64,000 bases of DNA, taken from positions 71,026,798 to 71,090,797 of the forward strand of contig NC_059501.1 of the NCBI RefSeq assembly GCF_914767665.1, in the 5' to 3' direction. The stretch comes from Harmonia axyridis. Taxonomy: Eukaryota; Arthropoda; Insecta; Coleoptera; Coccinellidae. The notes beneath the pieces were generated by a model. It made no database searches, was not told the DNA's origin, and was given only the letters and a program-made list of their open reading frames with translations. Positions within the stretch are counted from its first letter, which is position 1, and each line of letters begins with the position of its first letter. This document shows positions 10,086 to 20,502 of this stretch, piece by piece. Made by a program: the position numbers and the translations under genes.

Positions 10086-10775
10086 GATACAAAAAGTACA
10101 AAATCTAGTAAAAAGTGCATTATTTTTGCATGAAAAACAAGGCTTTACTTACCATAGTTAGTACTATCCGATTTAGGTCAAATATGCGCCGTTTTGCTCG
10201 ATAATTTATTGCCATTATGCCTCTCTCATAAAAACCTTCAACCCTATTGGCAAACAACTGAGACAGTCGATTTTTACAAGCCTCTGTTGAAGCGAATTTT
10301 TCACCAGCAAAATTGTTCTCCATGGACAGAAACAGATGGTTATCACTTGGTGCCAGGTCCGGACTATAAGGTGGATGCATAAGAACTTCCCAACCAAGCT
10401 ATCGGAGTTTCTGGCGAATCACTATCGATGTGTGTGACCTGGCGTACTTGGGTGATTGCTTTCTTCAGACGGTTCATTTGTTGAAGGTACAGTTCCGAGT
10501 AAACAATTCAGGCGTAGGGAAGCAGCTCTTAGTAGATAAGTCTCTGCTAATTCCACACAGCAAAACCTTCCTGGCCGTCAATTCTAGCTTGGCCACCGTT
10601 TCCGCCAGCTCACTGCGTTTCGACCACGACCGTTTTCGCTTGACGTTGTCGTAAGTTATCCATTTTCATCACCAGTTACCAACCAGTTCAAAAATGATTC
10701 GATTTTGTTGCGATTCAGCAGTGATTAGCACATGGAAATTTGGTCCATGAGATTGTTTGCGTTAATTCGTGTTGT
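10086..10775 (-). mobile_element. mariner (DD34D) element, degenerate
   Basis: Minus-strand mariner remnant with the 3' half of the transposase gene and a short 3' flank. The 5' half is absent: the homology stops near 10775, where a CAAGT-rich element begins. Terminal inverted repeats could not be fixed by eye. Confidence 0.65.
10120..10765 (-). pseudogene. mariner transposase, C-terminal half
   Basis: Cut-and-paste transposase remnant. Minus-strand text contains FLNWLVTGDE (about 10680, family pattern FL.R.VTGDEKWI with the first catalytic Asp), NGRGRNAVSW-like text and LTARKVLLC-like text in shifted frames. Then SHTSIVIRQKLR leads into LMHPPYSPDLAPSD (about 10360), the signature around the third catalytic Asp. 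An open 86-codon C-terminus (10120-10380) follows, with FLSMENNFAG and GFYERGI. The segment that normally holds the second Asp (HQDNARPH) is deleted just before SHTS. Several frameshifts and stops show the copy is dead. Signature words resemble the mellifera/mauritiana group. Confidence 0.75.
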
Positions 10776-10782
10776 ACCCATT

Positions 10783-11735
10783 AGGGATTTATCAAGCCAA
10801 GTAGCAAGACATTTTAACCGACTACTTGACTTGAAAATCGAGATCGTGAAAAATTATATACTTGAGCTTGACTTGACTTGATTTTAGATATTTATTGCTT
10901 GACTTGCTATCAAGCTACTTGATAGTACTTTAGCTTGATATGCACGCGTCGCACGGCATATATTTCTGCAATCTTGTGCGCGCTTGGACTGAATAAGGGG
11001 ATTTCTCGAACGCCGAGGGACTGAAGCATTTGCCAGTGTGACTTTATTAGTAGTTTTCTCACATTTCAAAGAAATTTATTAGTAGATTTTGGTAGTTTCA
11101 GAATAGTTATTTATAATACAAGTGCAGAAGGCATTGATATTCTTCCACGAGTTCAAAATTCAAAAACGAGCCACGAAGTGGCGAGTTTTGGAATGAACGA
11201 GTGGTAGAATGAGCCTTCTGTACGAGTATTATACATTATTTTCTCTAATTCATTGCATTTTCATTGAAATTAATGAAATATTTCCATAAATATATTTTAG
11301 TGATTTTTGCATTGAAAAATGTTGGTTTGCAGAACTGATTTCTTTAAGGCAAATTGATGAATTGACAGATAAAGCCGTGGCGGAAAGTTCGGAGTACCAA
11401 CATAGAATAATAAAATATAACCATGAAAACTGTGCGTTTCTGATATATTCTCGCACGATTTTGTTCTACAAGATGTGGAAGAATGAACGGGATAACCACA
11501 GAATTAGAGAAATATCTTTCCGAACTTGGCCAAAATGGGTTAGGATTTTTTATCAAAGCCAGCATCTTCAGCTCATGTTGAACGACAATTTTCCATTTTC
11601 AACTTGAGATTGAAAAACTACTACTTGACTTGAGCTTGACTAAAATCAAGTCGAGCTCTTGAAATCAACTTGAAATCAAGTCAAGCTCAAGACAAGTAGC
11701 TTGAATATCAAGCCAAGCCGTGAATCGAGCTTCTT
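10783..11735. mobile_element. CAAGT-rich hAT-like non-autonomous element (copy 1), interrupted
   Basis: Both ends are crowded with ACTTGA/TCAAGT words on either strand (10795-10925 and 11605-11725), a subterminal-repeat pattern known from hAT elements. An internal block starting ACTGAAGCATTTGCCAGTGT (about 11024) and running to TTTTGGTAG (about 11095) is shared with 28400-28510. After about 11097 the element is interrupted by an unrelated palindromic repeat, and the partner sequence GATTGAAAAACTACTACTTG resumes near 11605. Confidence 0.55.
11105..11600. repeat. palindrome-headed repeat, related to 56665-56965
   Basis: Opens with a ~120-bp imperfect palindrome: TATAATACAAG, GCAGAAGGC and CCACGAGTT on the left are mirrored by GAACGAGTGG, GCCTTCTGTAC and GAGTATTATA on the right (11111-11233). 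In the centre is ACGAGCCACGAAGTGGCGAG. The following ~300 bp (TTTCCATAAATAT, GAGTACCAACATA, AATATAACCATGAA) align in order with 56700-56960. Non-coding; three 60-80-codon frames here are shadows. Confidence 0.6.
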
Positions 11736-11739
11736 TTAG

Positions 11740-12199
11740 AGACCAGTCATTCGATGTTTATGTTGTTGAGATTTTGGATTTTATAGCTTTCAGTTTTACT
11801 CTCTTTCTTAGTAATCATCCGTGACACGCTGCGGAAAATATCAATTTAAATTTAAAATATACTTGTCAAAACTACGAATTCTTTAGATAGGTATTAAATT
11901 TGAAACAAAAACCGTGAGTATATTTTCTTCATAGCAAAAATAACTTAGTTTTTTGAGAAAATTTATACCTATTCATTTCAATTGATAACATAGTTTCGAA
12001 AGAGATAGATAAGGGATGTTCGTAATGAAGCTACACATTTTATAGCTCCCATCAAGATACTATCTATTTTTCTTTTCGTTTTCTTTAGGAAAACTTCCAA
12101 AGGAAATATATTTTATGCTCCTCAACATAGCTGTCAAAATCAAATAGTTTAATTGACAATTAAGCCATGTTTCTGAAACACCTACACCAATAATGAGTA
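11740..12199. other. no gene recognised
   Basis: AT-rich spacer with no motif or repeat that I can name. Confidence 0.5.
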
Positions 12200-12204
12200 T
12201 TTCG

Positions 12205-12545
12205 ATTTGACGTTTGTGTATGACTTTTGCAATGGAAATTCGAGAGCAGCAGTACGAGAATATCGTCAGAAGATTACCTAATAAAGGAACATTTACAAAT
12301 GTGTGTTATTACCTACAACATCGTGGAATATTTCCGAACGTAACAAGTTTTGAGCGTTCTCATGTAGTACAACCAATTGTACAACAACAGGAAATTTTAG
12401 ATTTAGTAGCTTAAAATTCTACAACAAGTACCAAAAGAGTAGAAAACACATTGAATATTTCGCATATGAAAGTCTTTGGATCGTTGAGATCAGAAAAATT
12501 ACCAAAACGTGCAAAAATCGGAATCAGGAGATGGAGACCATAGGA
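12205..12545 (+). pseudogene. mariner/IS630-type transposase, N-terminal DNA-binding part
   Basis: The frame from 12214 reads ...YYLQHRGIFPNVTSFERSH, VVQPIVQQQEILDLVA, then a stop. Beyond the stop the same frame continues NSTTSTKRVENTLNISHMKVF and LRSEKLPKR. This is the helix-turn-helix region of insect Tc3-like/mariner transposases (family text: ENPSTSTRRVANxxxISHxxVxRxLxxxxLHPYH). It recognises transposon ends in intact proteins. Only the N-terminus survives, with a nonsense codon at about 12412 and none of the catalytic domain. It is probably the same broad family as the copies at 20.5 and 46.8 kb, which lack precisely this part. Confidence 0.65.
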
Positions 12546-12721
12546 GAAGTTTCTGTCGTTGGATACTAAATAATAGAAAAACGATTACCCGTATTCATTT
12601 TATATGAGATCTGACTTGAAGTAAATCATATTTTGAATAGCATAGGATGGCAGTGCTTCATAATATATCCGAAAGGTTATGTAATTGAAGTCAGGTGGTT
12701 TAATGGAAAAATTATAAGTGT

Positions 12722-13634
12722 TACCGGGATTTTCACCACAATTTGACCCCCCCTTCAACTTCATTACTTAGAGAGGTACAGAAAGATGTTTTCTACAAAA
12801 GTTTCACGAAATCAACTAGTGTTTTTTAAAATGATTTCACAAAACGAAATATATACAGAGTGGGCAACATATTGATTGCAACTTAATTTTTTCAAATGGG
12901 ACACTCTGTATAATTTTCTGCATTTGACTAGCTCTTTTTCTCCTGATTTCGAATATACAACATATGCTTGGTCTATCTCTCTTATTCTGAGTACCACACA
13001 ATTTCAAATTTTAAGAACCACCTGGCATGCTTAGTAATCAGTTTTCAAGTGGTAGGCTGCGATATCTCAAAATGCCTTTTCTTAAGTTACCTCTGTGGCA
13101 ACGGTATGACATACTCCATATTTTCTCTCCTTGTAGCTTTCTTATTTTCATTGTTCTTCACATAAAGTGGAAATATCACAAATTTTTCCGCTTCTGTGTA
13201 GTGCTAATTCGTTTAATAGTTTCATTCAATGACAAACGTATGTCATATATCGTTGCAAACGAGATAACTCAAAAAATGACATTTTGAATTATCGCAGAGC
13301 CTTCCACTTGAAAACTGATTACTTAGCTTGCCAGGTGGTTTTTAAAATTTGAAACTCTGTGGTACTCAGAATAAGAGAGATAAACCAAACATATGTTGCA
13401 TATTCGAAATCAAGGAAAAAAGAACTAGTCAAATATACAAAAATATACAGGGTGTTCCATTCGAAAGAATGAAGTTGCAATCAATATGTTGTCCACTCTG
13501 TATATATTTCGTTTTGTGAAATAATTTAAAAAAATACTAGTCGATTTCGTGAAACTTTTGTGAAAAATATTTTTTTGTACCTCTTTTAGTTATGAAGTTA
13601 AAGGGGGGGTCAAATTATGGTGAAAAACCCGGTA
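12722..13634. mobile_element. ~910-bp foldback element
   Basis: A huge imperfect hairpin. The left arm begins TACCGGGATTTTCACCAC and the right arm ends GTGAAAAACCCGGTA. Mirrored blocks continue inward: ATTTGACCCCCCCTTCAACT / AGTTAAAGGGGGGGTCAAAT, TTTCGTTTTGTGAAAT, ATGTTG..CAACAT, ACACTCTGTATA / ACAGGGTGTTCC, and CCACCTGGCATGC / GCTTGCCAGGTGG. Each arm is about 390-410 bp and the unpaired centre lies near 13120-13220. There is no coding capacity: ORFs here are shadows of the arms. Foldback MITE is the likely class. Confidence 0.85.
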
Positions 13635-13990
13635 CATTATGTAGATGACACAAATCTGCTCATTGTAACTGTGGCCAGATCTCAAGTTCCAGGCACCAGA
13701 TGCAATGGAGTACACTCAAACTTGGCTTGCAAGAAAATAATTTGATTTTGAAGAATGCCAAAACTAACTTTGTCATTTTCCATCCTACTACAGACAGCTC
13801 GAAACATTTAACTTTAAATGGGTGCAAGTAAGCGATATGGGAAAATATCAAGTTGCTCGGAATTGTAATAAACCGAAACCCCAACTGGAAGGCACACAGA
13901 GAAAGTCTACAGGGAAGAAAGACAGGACTCGCCCATTTATGCCGTTTCAGTGATGCCTTAATACCTGAGTTCAGAAATATTGAAAATATA
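13635..13990 (+). pseudogene. LINE reverse transcriptase fragment (+ strand)
   Basis: Plus-strand frames start at the active-site motif YVDDTNLLI (about 13638-13664; the family has F/YADD), then change frame to LKNAKTNFVIFHPTT (about 13747-13790), LLGIVINRNPNWKAH (about 13853-13897) and LAHLCRFSDALIPEF. This order is that of the palm-to-thumb region of jockey/CR1/R1-type LINEs. Two or more frameshifts occur. The fragment starts exactly at the foldback's right end, so it may have been split or truncated by that element. Confidence 0.65.
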
Positions 13991-14035
13991 CAAGGTGTAA
14001 CATGAGTGACTGACCATAGCCTAGTGGTGAATGCA

Positions 14036-15295
14036 GATCAATTCAATTCAATTCAATTCTTTATTGATCCCTAAGACACCGAATAATGTATAGGATAAGT
14101 CAACATCAGGAAAAAAAAATAGCATAGTTACAAACTTTGAGATGCAAAATTTGACATTACAAGAAACAATATAAAGGATTAACTCAATGAGTCAGAAAGA
14201 AACTCCTGAGTGATGTGAAAGCATTTATCAGCTAATATACATCTGATCTTTTTTTGAAAGTTTTGATATCTAGTGATTTCAGCTCGTTCGGAAGATGATT
14301 GTAAAACTTGATTCCCGCAAAAGTAGGCGAGGTCTCATATTTGCTTGTGTTATGTCGTGGTATGCAGACGATGCTACTATGTCTTGTCTGATATTCGTGA
14401 AAGTCAGAACACTTCATAAGGTTATTAATGTTATATTTTACATGCAGGAGACAGTTTAAGATGTAAAGAGATGGAAATGTCAGGATTCCAAAATTCTTAA
14501 ATGTCGGTCTACAGGACTCTTGAGGACGCAGATTGAAAATTAATCTAATGATTTTCTTCTGGGCAATGAAAACTCGGTCGCTACCAGAAGACCCTCCCCA
14601 TAAAACTATATTATAACGAAGGTGACAGTTTACCATACCGTAGTATATACATATTTATTAATGCATCCATGGGTAGCGAGTGTTTTAGACGATGAATGGC
14701 GTAAAAAGACCGTTTCAATTTTTTTGCTTGATGTTCAATATGGAAATTCCATCTCAGAAACTCGTCTACATACAACCCAAGGAATCTGATGCATTCGAGA
14801 GATTTCAGAGCTCCCCCCTGAGAACTGAGAATCAACGGCGAAACTGATGACGAATCCCGTAAGCGGAATCGGATCACTTGAGTCTTATCCACATTCATGA
14901 TGAGTGAATTAGTTCTGCACCACTTATTGAAGAGATGGATCACCATCTCACATTTAGATATTAATTCGATTAGGCTATTAGCCTTGATAGCAAAAGAGGT
15001 GTCATCTGCGAACAGAATCAGAATGCACTCTACAAGATATTCAGGCAAGTCATTCATGAACAGAATAAAAATGAGTGGCCCAAGAATTGATCCCTGAGGG
15101 ATACCAAGATTGTTCTCATACTCGGTAGAAACGTGTTCCCCTACATGGGCATATACATACATATATATGGAATGATTAGAGAGGTAGCTCAGAATCCAAT
15201 CCAGGATTATGCCTCTAAAACCTATTTGGTATAATTTATCAGCATCATTCAGGCTTTCCAGAAAAGTAGCTTGGTTTGTATCCCAAGACTGTTAG
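14036..15295 (-). mobile_element. 5'-truncated jockey/CR1-like LINE with GAATT tail
   Basis: Minus-strand non-LTR retrotransposon. On its sense strand it ends with AATAAAGAATTGAATTGAAT at 14038-14070, a polyadenylation-like word followed by a 5-bp tandem tail of the kind left by target-primed reverse transcription. The protein homology is cut at about 15295, so the copy is 5'-truncated, as is usual for LINEs. Confidence 0.8.
14232..15293 (-). pseudogene. LINE reverse transcriptase (palm, thumb, C-terminus)
   Basis: Best-preserved retroelement protein in the window, about 350 codons with a single main frameshift. From the N-side it reads IGFRGIILDWILSYLSN, GIPQGSILGPLIFILFMNDL (reverse transcriptase block 4), FADDTSF (catalytic Asp pair, intact), NVDKTQVIRF, and FLGLYVDEFLRW. 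After a frame change at about 14615-14636 it continues with NIVLWGGSS, AQKKIIRLIFNL and a C-terminus PNELKSLDIKTFKK. The open frame continues upstream of the first Met (15162) to about 15293, so no start codon should be assigned. The low number of lesions suggests a fairly recent insertion. Jockey superfamily or CR1-like by motif; exact clade not resolved. Confidence 0.8.
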
Positions 15296-15734
15296 TTTCG
15301 GAAATACATGGTGATTCATGAAAATTGGTCTAAATTTCTGATCTCTATAACTTGGGAATCAGCAGTGCAATTTTCTTCAAATTTTGTGGGTTTATTAACT
15401 TCATGCAGTGCTTCAAAACGATTAAAGTAATTTCAATATTTTCAGGGCAGTACTCAGATCATTGACTTTTTTCCTTCAGACTTCGAAATCTATATTTTTT
15501 ACACGTTTTAGAGAAATACCATAATTGTCATGAACACTTTCATACATAATTCATTCTAATCAATTCAATTTTTACTTTGAATGGCACACTTTTTCAAAGG
15601 AGTAGCAAACGAAAGAATTTATCTGTTATGTAACTTTTTTGAAATACGGTCCTGTTTTTATTCCTTTTGTGATAATATTCGATGTGATCTGATAATTTTT
15701 CAGATTTTATTGCTTTTTGTTCCACTCTCTTTCA

Positions 15735-15960
15735 TTGTAGACCCTCAGGACCCTACTGAGTGTTGTAACAGGCTGCTAAAAATATCAATTAGAAGTATGC
15801 TTGATGAACCTGTGAATTCTTTAGGAAAAGATATTAAATTCAAAATGAAAATGCGTAACCCATCGGGGAAATTGTGAATATATTTTTTTGTTTTTGAATT
15901 TTTTTCGGTAACCAAGCTTAAATGTGATTACGTTGACGAATAAAGTTGAATTTTTATTTA
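15735..15960 (+). other. candidate 3'-terminal exon of an unknown gene
   Basis: A pyrimidine tract and AG (CTCTCTTTCATTGTAG, ending 15740) precede an open stretch that ends at the TGA at 15875-15877. It ends ...FKMKMRNPSGKL and includes DPTECCNRLLK. An AATAAA lies 60 bp downstream at about 15940. Acceptor, stop and poly(A) signal together look like a last exon or a retrocopy end. No domain is recognised and no matching upstream exon was found on the + strand, so this is only a candidate. Confidence 0.3.
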
Positions 15961-17139
15961 TTTTTGGCCTGACCTGGGAATTATTGAGGTCTATTTGCAA
16001 TCTGTAATTGTTATTATTCCATTTTCAATAGACAACTATATCAAGATGAAAAATGATTGAGTAAAAGAAATTATTACTTTCGGGTGTAACACATCTTATG
16101 TAAATGAGTATAATTTAATATTTGTGTTAAAAAAAATTGTGTGAGTGCTCGTGATTTCAACATGTTTAATCGCTACATCACATTGAAATGACACTGATCA
16201 TGAAGAAATCACTAATATCTGAACGAATGAACCAATAATAAATGAGTATATTTCGATCTCCGCTCCAAAATTGGCCTCAGCACTTCATAAATGGACTAGT
16301 AGGACGATGGCTGCAAAATCGCAAACACAAATATCGTAAACGGAATTTACGAAATATCCATTAAATATCTGATTGATAATAATATACTTCTAAATTATTG
16401 TTTCCTAATTTGAATATTGGCCTCATCAATAAACGTTTATATGTTCTGCGTCAGGGATCTTCTAACAACACTATTCTTGGGCGATTATATGCTTTGCGTT
16501 GACTGCTGAAACTTGTTTTCGTTGCATGCCTTGGCCATTTCGAGTAATTTTCCATAAACTGGCGGGAAATCCAATAGCAGGCTTTTAGAATCTCTTCTTT
16601 TTATTTTTACTTCAGTCAATTCCACGCACTATCTACGTCAGATCAAGAAAATTGATATTTTCTGTTCATAAAAATATTACTGGTATATCAGGTAAACAAC
16701 TATTCCTGACAGCATATTATGCTCACACACTGTAATTCAGTTCCGTTTGGAGTTTCTTCCATTTCTTGAATACCAAAATTTTTTAATGCCTTTAATATGG
16801 TATGATAGTAATGAAAATGTTAGCATGATAATCCGATGCGTCATTCCAAAGACATAAAATATCTCAAATAAGAAAAATTATATCTTAATGACAGTTATAC
16901 ATTTTATAATTACCTACTTATGGTATTTGGACAATTATTGAAATTGAAAATCGAAACTGAAAAATTTTGTGAAGGAATTTCAATAGGTACCAGAAAATTT
17001 TTCAGACGATGAAAGAAAGTAAAAAGTTTTTTAATAGGAGTGACGCAATTTGAAATGACTATAATGCCAACACTGTATATAATTTGTTGACATTTCTTAT
17101 GTCATTTGTGTTCAGTAGGTTATTTCATTTAATAATCAA
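15960..17139. other. no gene recognised
   Basis: AT-rich sequence with no long open frame, no clear repeat pair and no motif I can name. Confidence 0.5.
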
Positions 17140-17593
17140 AAGATACACACTTCAACAACGTTTGTTGAATTGTTTTGTCAAAATCATTGCTCATTTCTGA
17201 GTAGTGGGAGAACTTCAAGAAGAATTCATAGACATTATTCAGTTGATCAACTTACTATTCGTCGTATTGTAGACATATTCGAAAGTCTCAATAAACTATA
17301 AAAATCATCCAAAATTTCTGTTTCAGATGGCGAATCAACCTTGTGCCTATCTATAAAAATCTGTGAACTTCAGATAATTAGAAAATCCGGTGGCCTCTGA
17401 GGTCTTCGGATTTAGCACAGATTGATTTTTCCCAAGGTCATTCGAAGAACAAAATTCATCAAAATGAAAATGTTGAAAAAGTCTAACGGTATTAGATCTG
17501 GAGACCTTTGGTGGTCACCGAATATATTTATGATCTGAACTTCACAGATTATCAAAGATAGACCCTTGGTTGATTTGCCATGCGAATCCAAGC
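17140..17593. pseudogene. scrambled mariner/IS630-type transposase pieces, partly inverted
   Basis: The + strand at 17215-17290 reads GRTSRRIHRHYSVDQ then TIRRIVDIFES, resembling the N-terminal DNA-binding part of insect mariner-like transposases. The - strand at 17412-17540 reads FGDHQRSPDLIPLDFF, the block around the last catalytic residue (family: WPPRSPDLTPLDFF). In addition, 17320-17410 and 17480-17590 are mirror images (GGCGAATCAACC / GGTTGATTTGCCA and GAACTTCAGAT / ATCTGAACTTC), so a C-terminal segment has been duplicated in inverse orientation. Dead rearranged remnant. Confidence 0.5.
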
Positions 17594-18470
17594 AGCCCAC
17601 CAGTTGGCCTAACTAAAGAGGAGAAAGAGGCGCAGAACCGACCAGACAGAGGCCACAAAGGTAGGTGAATATTATTGACAGGTCTAGCCGAACGAAACAC
17701 AAGAGGCCGAGAAGGAAGAAAGATGATGCCAACTGTTGGCTGTGAGTACGTGGTGGAATAGGGGCTACTTATGTTTCCGCTGGCGCCAGTTTAGGACCTA
17801 GAGTGTAATTGTCGGTACTCTGTTCAAGGAGTAACTATGACTTTAATGCCCTCGAAACGAGGATAACAAAAGTTATGTTAGCATTCTGCTCAACCCTACT
17901 ACTCCCAGTCTAAACTACTGAACTCCCTTCAAAAAACCCCCATCCTTATAACTTCCCTGCACAAACTACGGTTGATCCTATGATGTGAGAACTTAAGGTT
18001 TGCGTTAGTTGCGCAAGTTCGCAAGACCAGGGTCAAGAGGCGTCTCCTCGTGGAGATAAGGGAGGAGGCTTGCCTTCTTTGGGAACTACCTCAGGCATAG
18101 GAAAAACCACGGAGCGAGGAAGGTCATAGGTGGGTAGATGCCTCACATTTTTTTGGCTACCTACTAGATAACTCTACCACCTTCAACGAATTGTTCCTGC
18201 CCTATCACATACTCCTCTAGGGCAGGACAGCGTGAAATAAGAACGACATTCCACCGTAGAGTACCAAACCCTCGGTGAGCCGGCCGCACTGAGGCTGAAC
18301 GCGTAAGAGAAGTTTGGCGTTCTTGAAACCTTTCTCTATGGGTTCGGCGGAGGTTTAATGGAGGTTTTTATTGAGTATGCCCTTCAGGAGAGCCTCACAC
18401 TACCTAACTGGTGCCGACAGGTGTTTTACGCTTGTCGAGATTTGTTGGGTGGACTTCCCTCCGTTTATAA
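17594..18470. other. GC-richer island of unknown origin
   Basis: About 880 bp with G+C near half, against roughly one third around it, and sharp edges. It contains no long open frame on either strand, no long inverted repeat and no microsatellite tail that I can see. Words such as CCGGCCGCACTGAGGCTGAA and ACTGGTGCCGACAGG (possible tRNA-primer-site-like) suggest an untranslated part of a retroelement, for example a LINE 5' UTR or an LTR-element leader, but I cannot name it. Confidence 0.4.
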
Positions 18471-20502
18471 AAAAAGATAGTGAAGGTGTATAAATTAGTA
18501 CATCAAATTCTTTGAAGTATAAAGCTCAATTTTTTTATGTGTTCTTCAGGGTAACTTGAGAAAACTCGTTCTCCATTGTCGGATAATTATATAGTTGCTA
18601 CCCCTTGCCATCCATCCCTGTTGATGAAATGCTCAGAAAATTTTTCAGCTTTTCTAAACTAACAACGGTCTGGCCGTCGTGGGCCTTTGGGCTATCAGTA
18701 CTGATAATATAATAATAATTCCTGACTCGTGATGAGGAATGAAATGGAGTGCCATGATTCTGAAAAATGTTTCCTATTTGAGAGATATTGCCTAGAAGGC
18801 GAAGAAAAAATTCTTCACAAATCATAGTAACTCTCTCCATTGATTCACACTAAATAGCCTCAAAAAACATTTTTCTTTTGAAGCAAAGGTATTTTTCTGT
18901 TGCCCGAGTGCTTAGTCATGCTATTATTCATTCTACCCAGCTCAAAATTGAAAAATTGCAAACTCAATGAGAGCAATCGACCAACTTACGTTCATGTATT
19001 CAGAAGATGACTTTGGAAATTTATGCCATCCGTTTTAATGGATGGATATAAAAACAATTTTCTGCACTTCCAATATCTGTATTTTTCAACAATAACACAG
19101 ATTTTTCGTTTCATTAATTCTTGCTTACGGACCTTGAATTACATCTCTCCACTCTTTCAGCAAACTTGACTCTAATGTCACCAATTTTACAAAAACATCG
19201 CCAAAATCTATTGACTGTTTCGAAAGTTAGAGCTGTTTGAAATTTATCAAAATTTTCAGAAACATGAAATTACTTTAAATAGCATTTCCCGACTAACTTA
19301 GACGTCCCCTATCTTCACGTTGCCCCAGTGGTCACCAGACTACCAGTATATTCTGAAAAAAAAATTCATACATATATCGTATATAAAAAATCACAGGTTT
19401 CGTATTTCATAATTATATAGTCATCATAATTCATTAAGGAAGAATTTATTCAGATATGATCTTTTTTTTCAGGTCTATAAAATTCATAGATCAACACCTT
19501 ATCTTGATTTGGAATTCATAGTAGTTTGTACAAGGAAAATTAAATTGTACCTCATTAGAATTTTCCTCTAAAATGTTTTTAGATTTATATCAATAGGTAC
19601 AATTGAAGTTAATAATGTAATTTTACCACCTTGATTGTCTATATTTTAACATAAAATTAAACACCTATAAAAAGTATTACCTACATCAATTTAGATTCGA
19701 AATTGAAGTTATAACAATATATTCTACCTTTCATCGACATCATTTCTTAAATTGAAGTACCCAACATATTATAGTTGTTCAAAATGAAGGTCCCATTTTT
19801 ACTTTCATACACGTTAATTAATCAAAGTGTGTCTTGATACTTTACTATCGATCGTTGTTAAATCATAGTCATTCAAGGAATCCCGGAATTCGACATCCAA
19901 CAATAAATTCAAACAAATCCGTGTTTCATTATCAGTAGGTCAAAGATCAATGAACAATTACGCCAACTACTTGTGAACGGCAACTACACACCTTTCTGAT
20001 AAACACTCAGTTCTGATTGACCATGATTTCTGCAACGGAAACTACAAACAATATTGTGTATATATAATAGTTTTCCTTGGAAGGTGAAGATGGGTGGACC
20101 CATAAATCATAACGAAAATGTTTTCGATTGGATTGAAAAAGGTCTCGAATTTCATACAGTTCCATTTTATTTCCTCTATCTGAAGTAAAATATAAAATAA
20201 CTGAAAATTCAAAATGATGTATGTTTGTGGGGAGATCTACAAAAATGGGAAAAGTACTGACGTTCCCTCAATCATGCGGCAATTATACCTTTGGAGACAA
20301 TTTAACTGTATATAGGTATAAATATAGCCTCCAAGGGAGCTATTGGGACATAAATGAATGAGCGCTCAAAAATTTCTAACTCCATTTCAGTTTTTTCCTC
20401 TTTTGTTCGATATTTTCCTTGAATTTTCAGCAGTTCTGGAAATGCTATCGACACAACATTTCGACATGGTTATCTTATATGCAGCAGTTGAGATTTTGAA
20501 TG
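18471..20502. other. no gene recognised
   Basis: AT-rich. A minus-strand 80-codon frame at 18598-18840 is somewhat GC-richer and contains STDSPKAHDGQTVVSLEK; it matches no domain I know and has no neighbours supporting a gene. Confidence 0.45.

Noticed and set aside
12812..13287. Small proteins of 61-86 codons
   Set aside because: They lie in the arms of a foldback element and mirror each other.
18598..18840. 80-codon minus-strand frame
   Set aside because: Slightly GC-richer but no domain, no splice signals checked out and no neighbours. Left as part of a featureless stretch.
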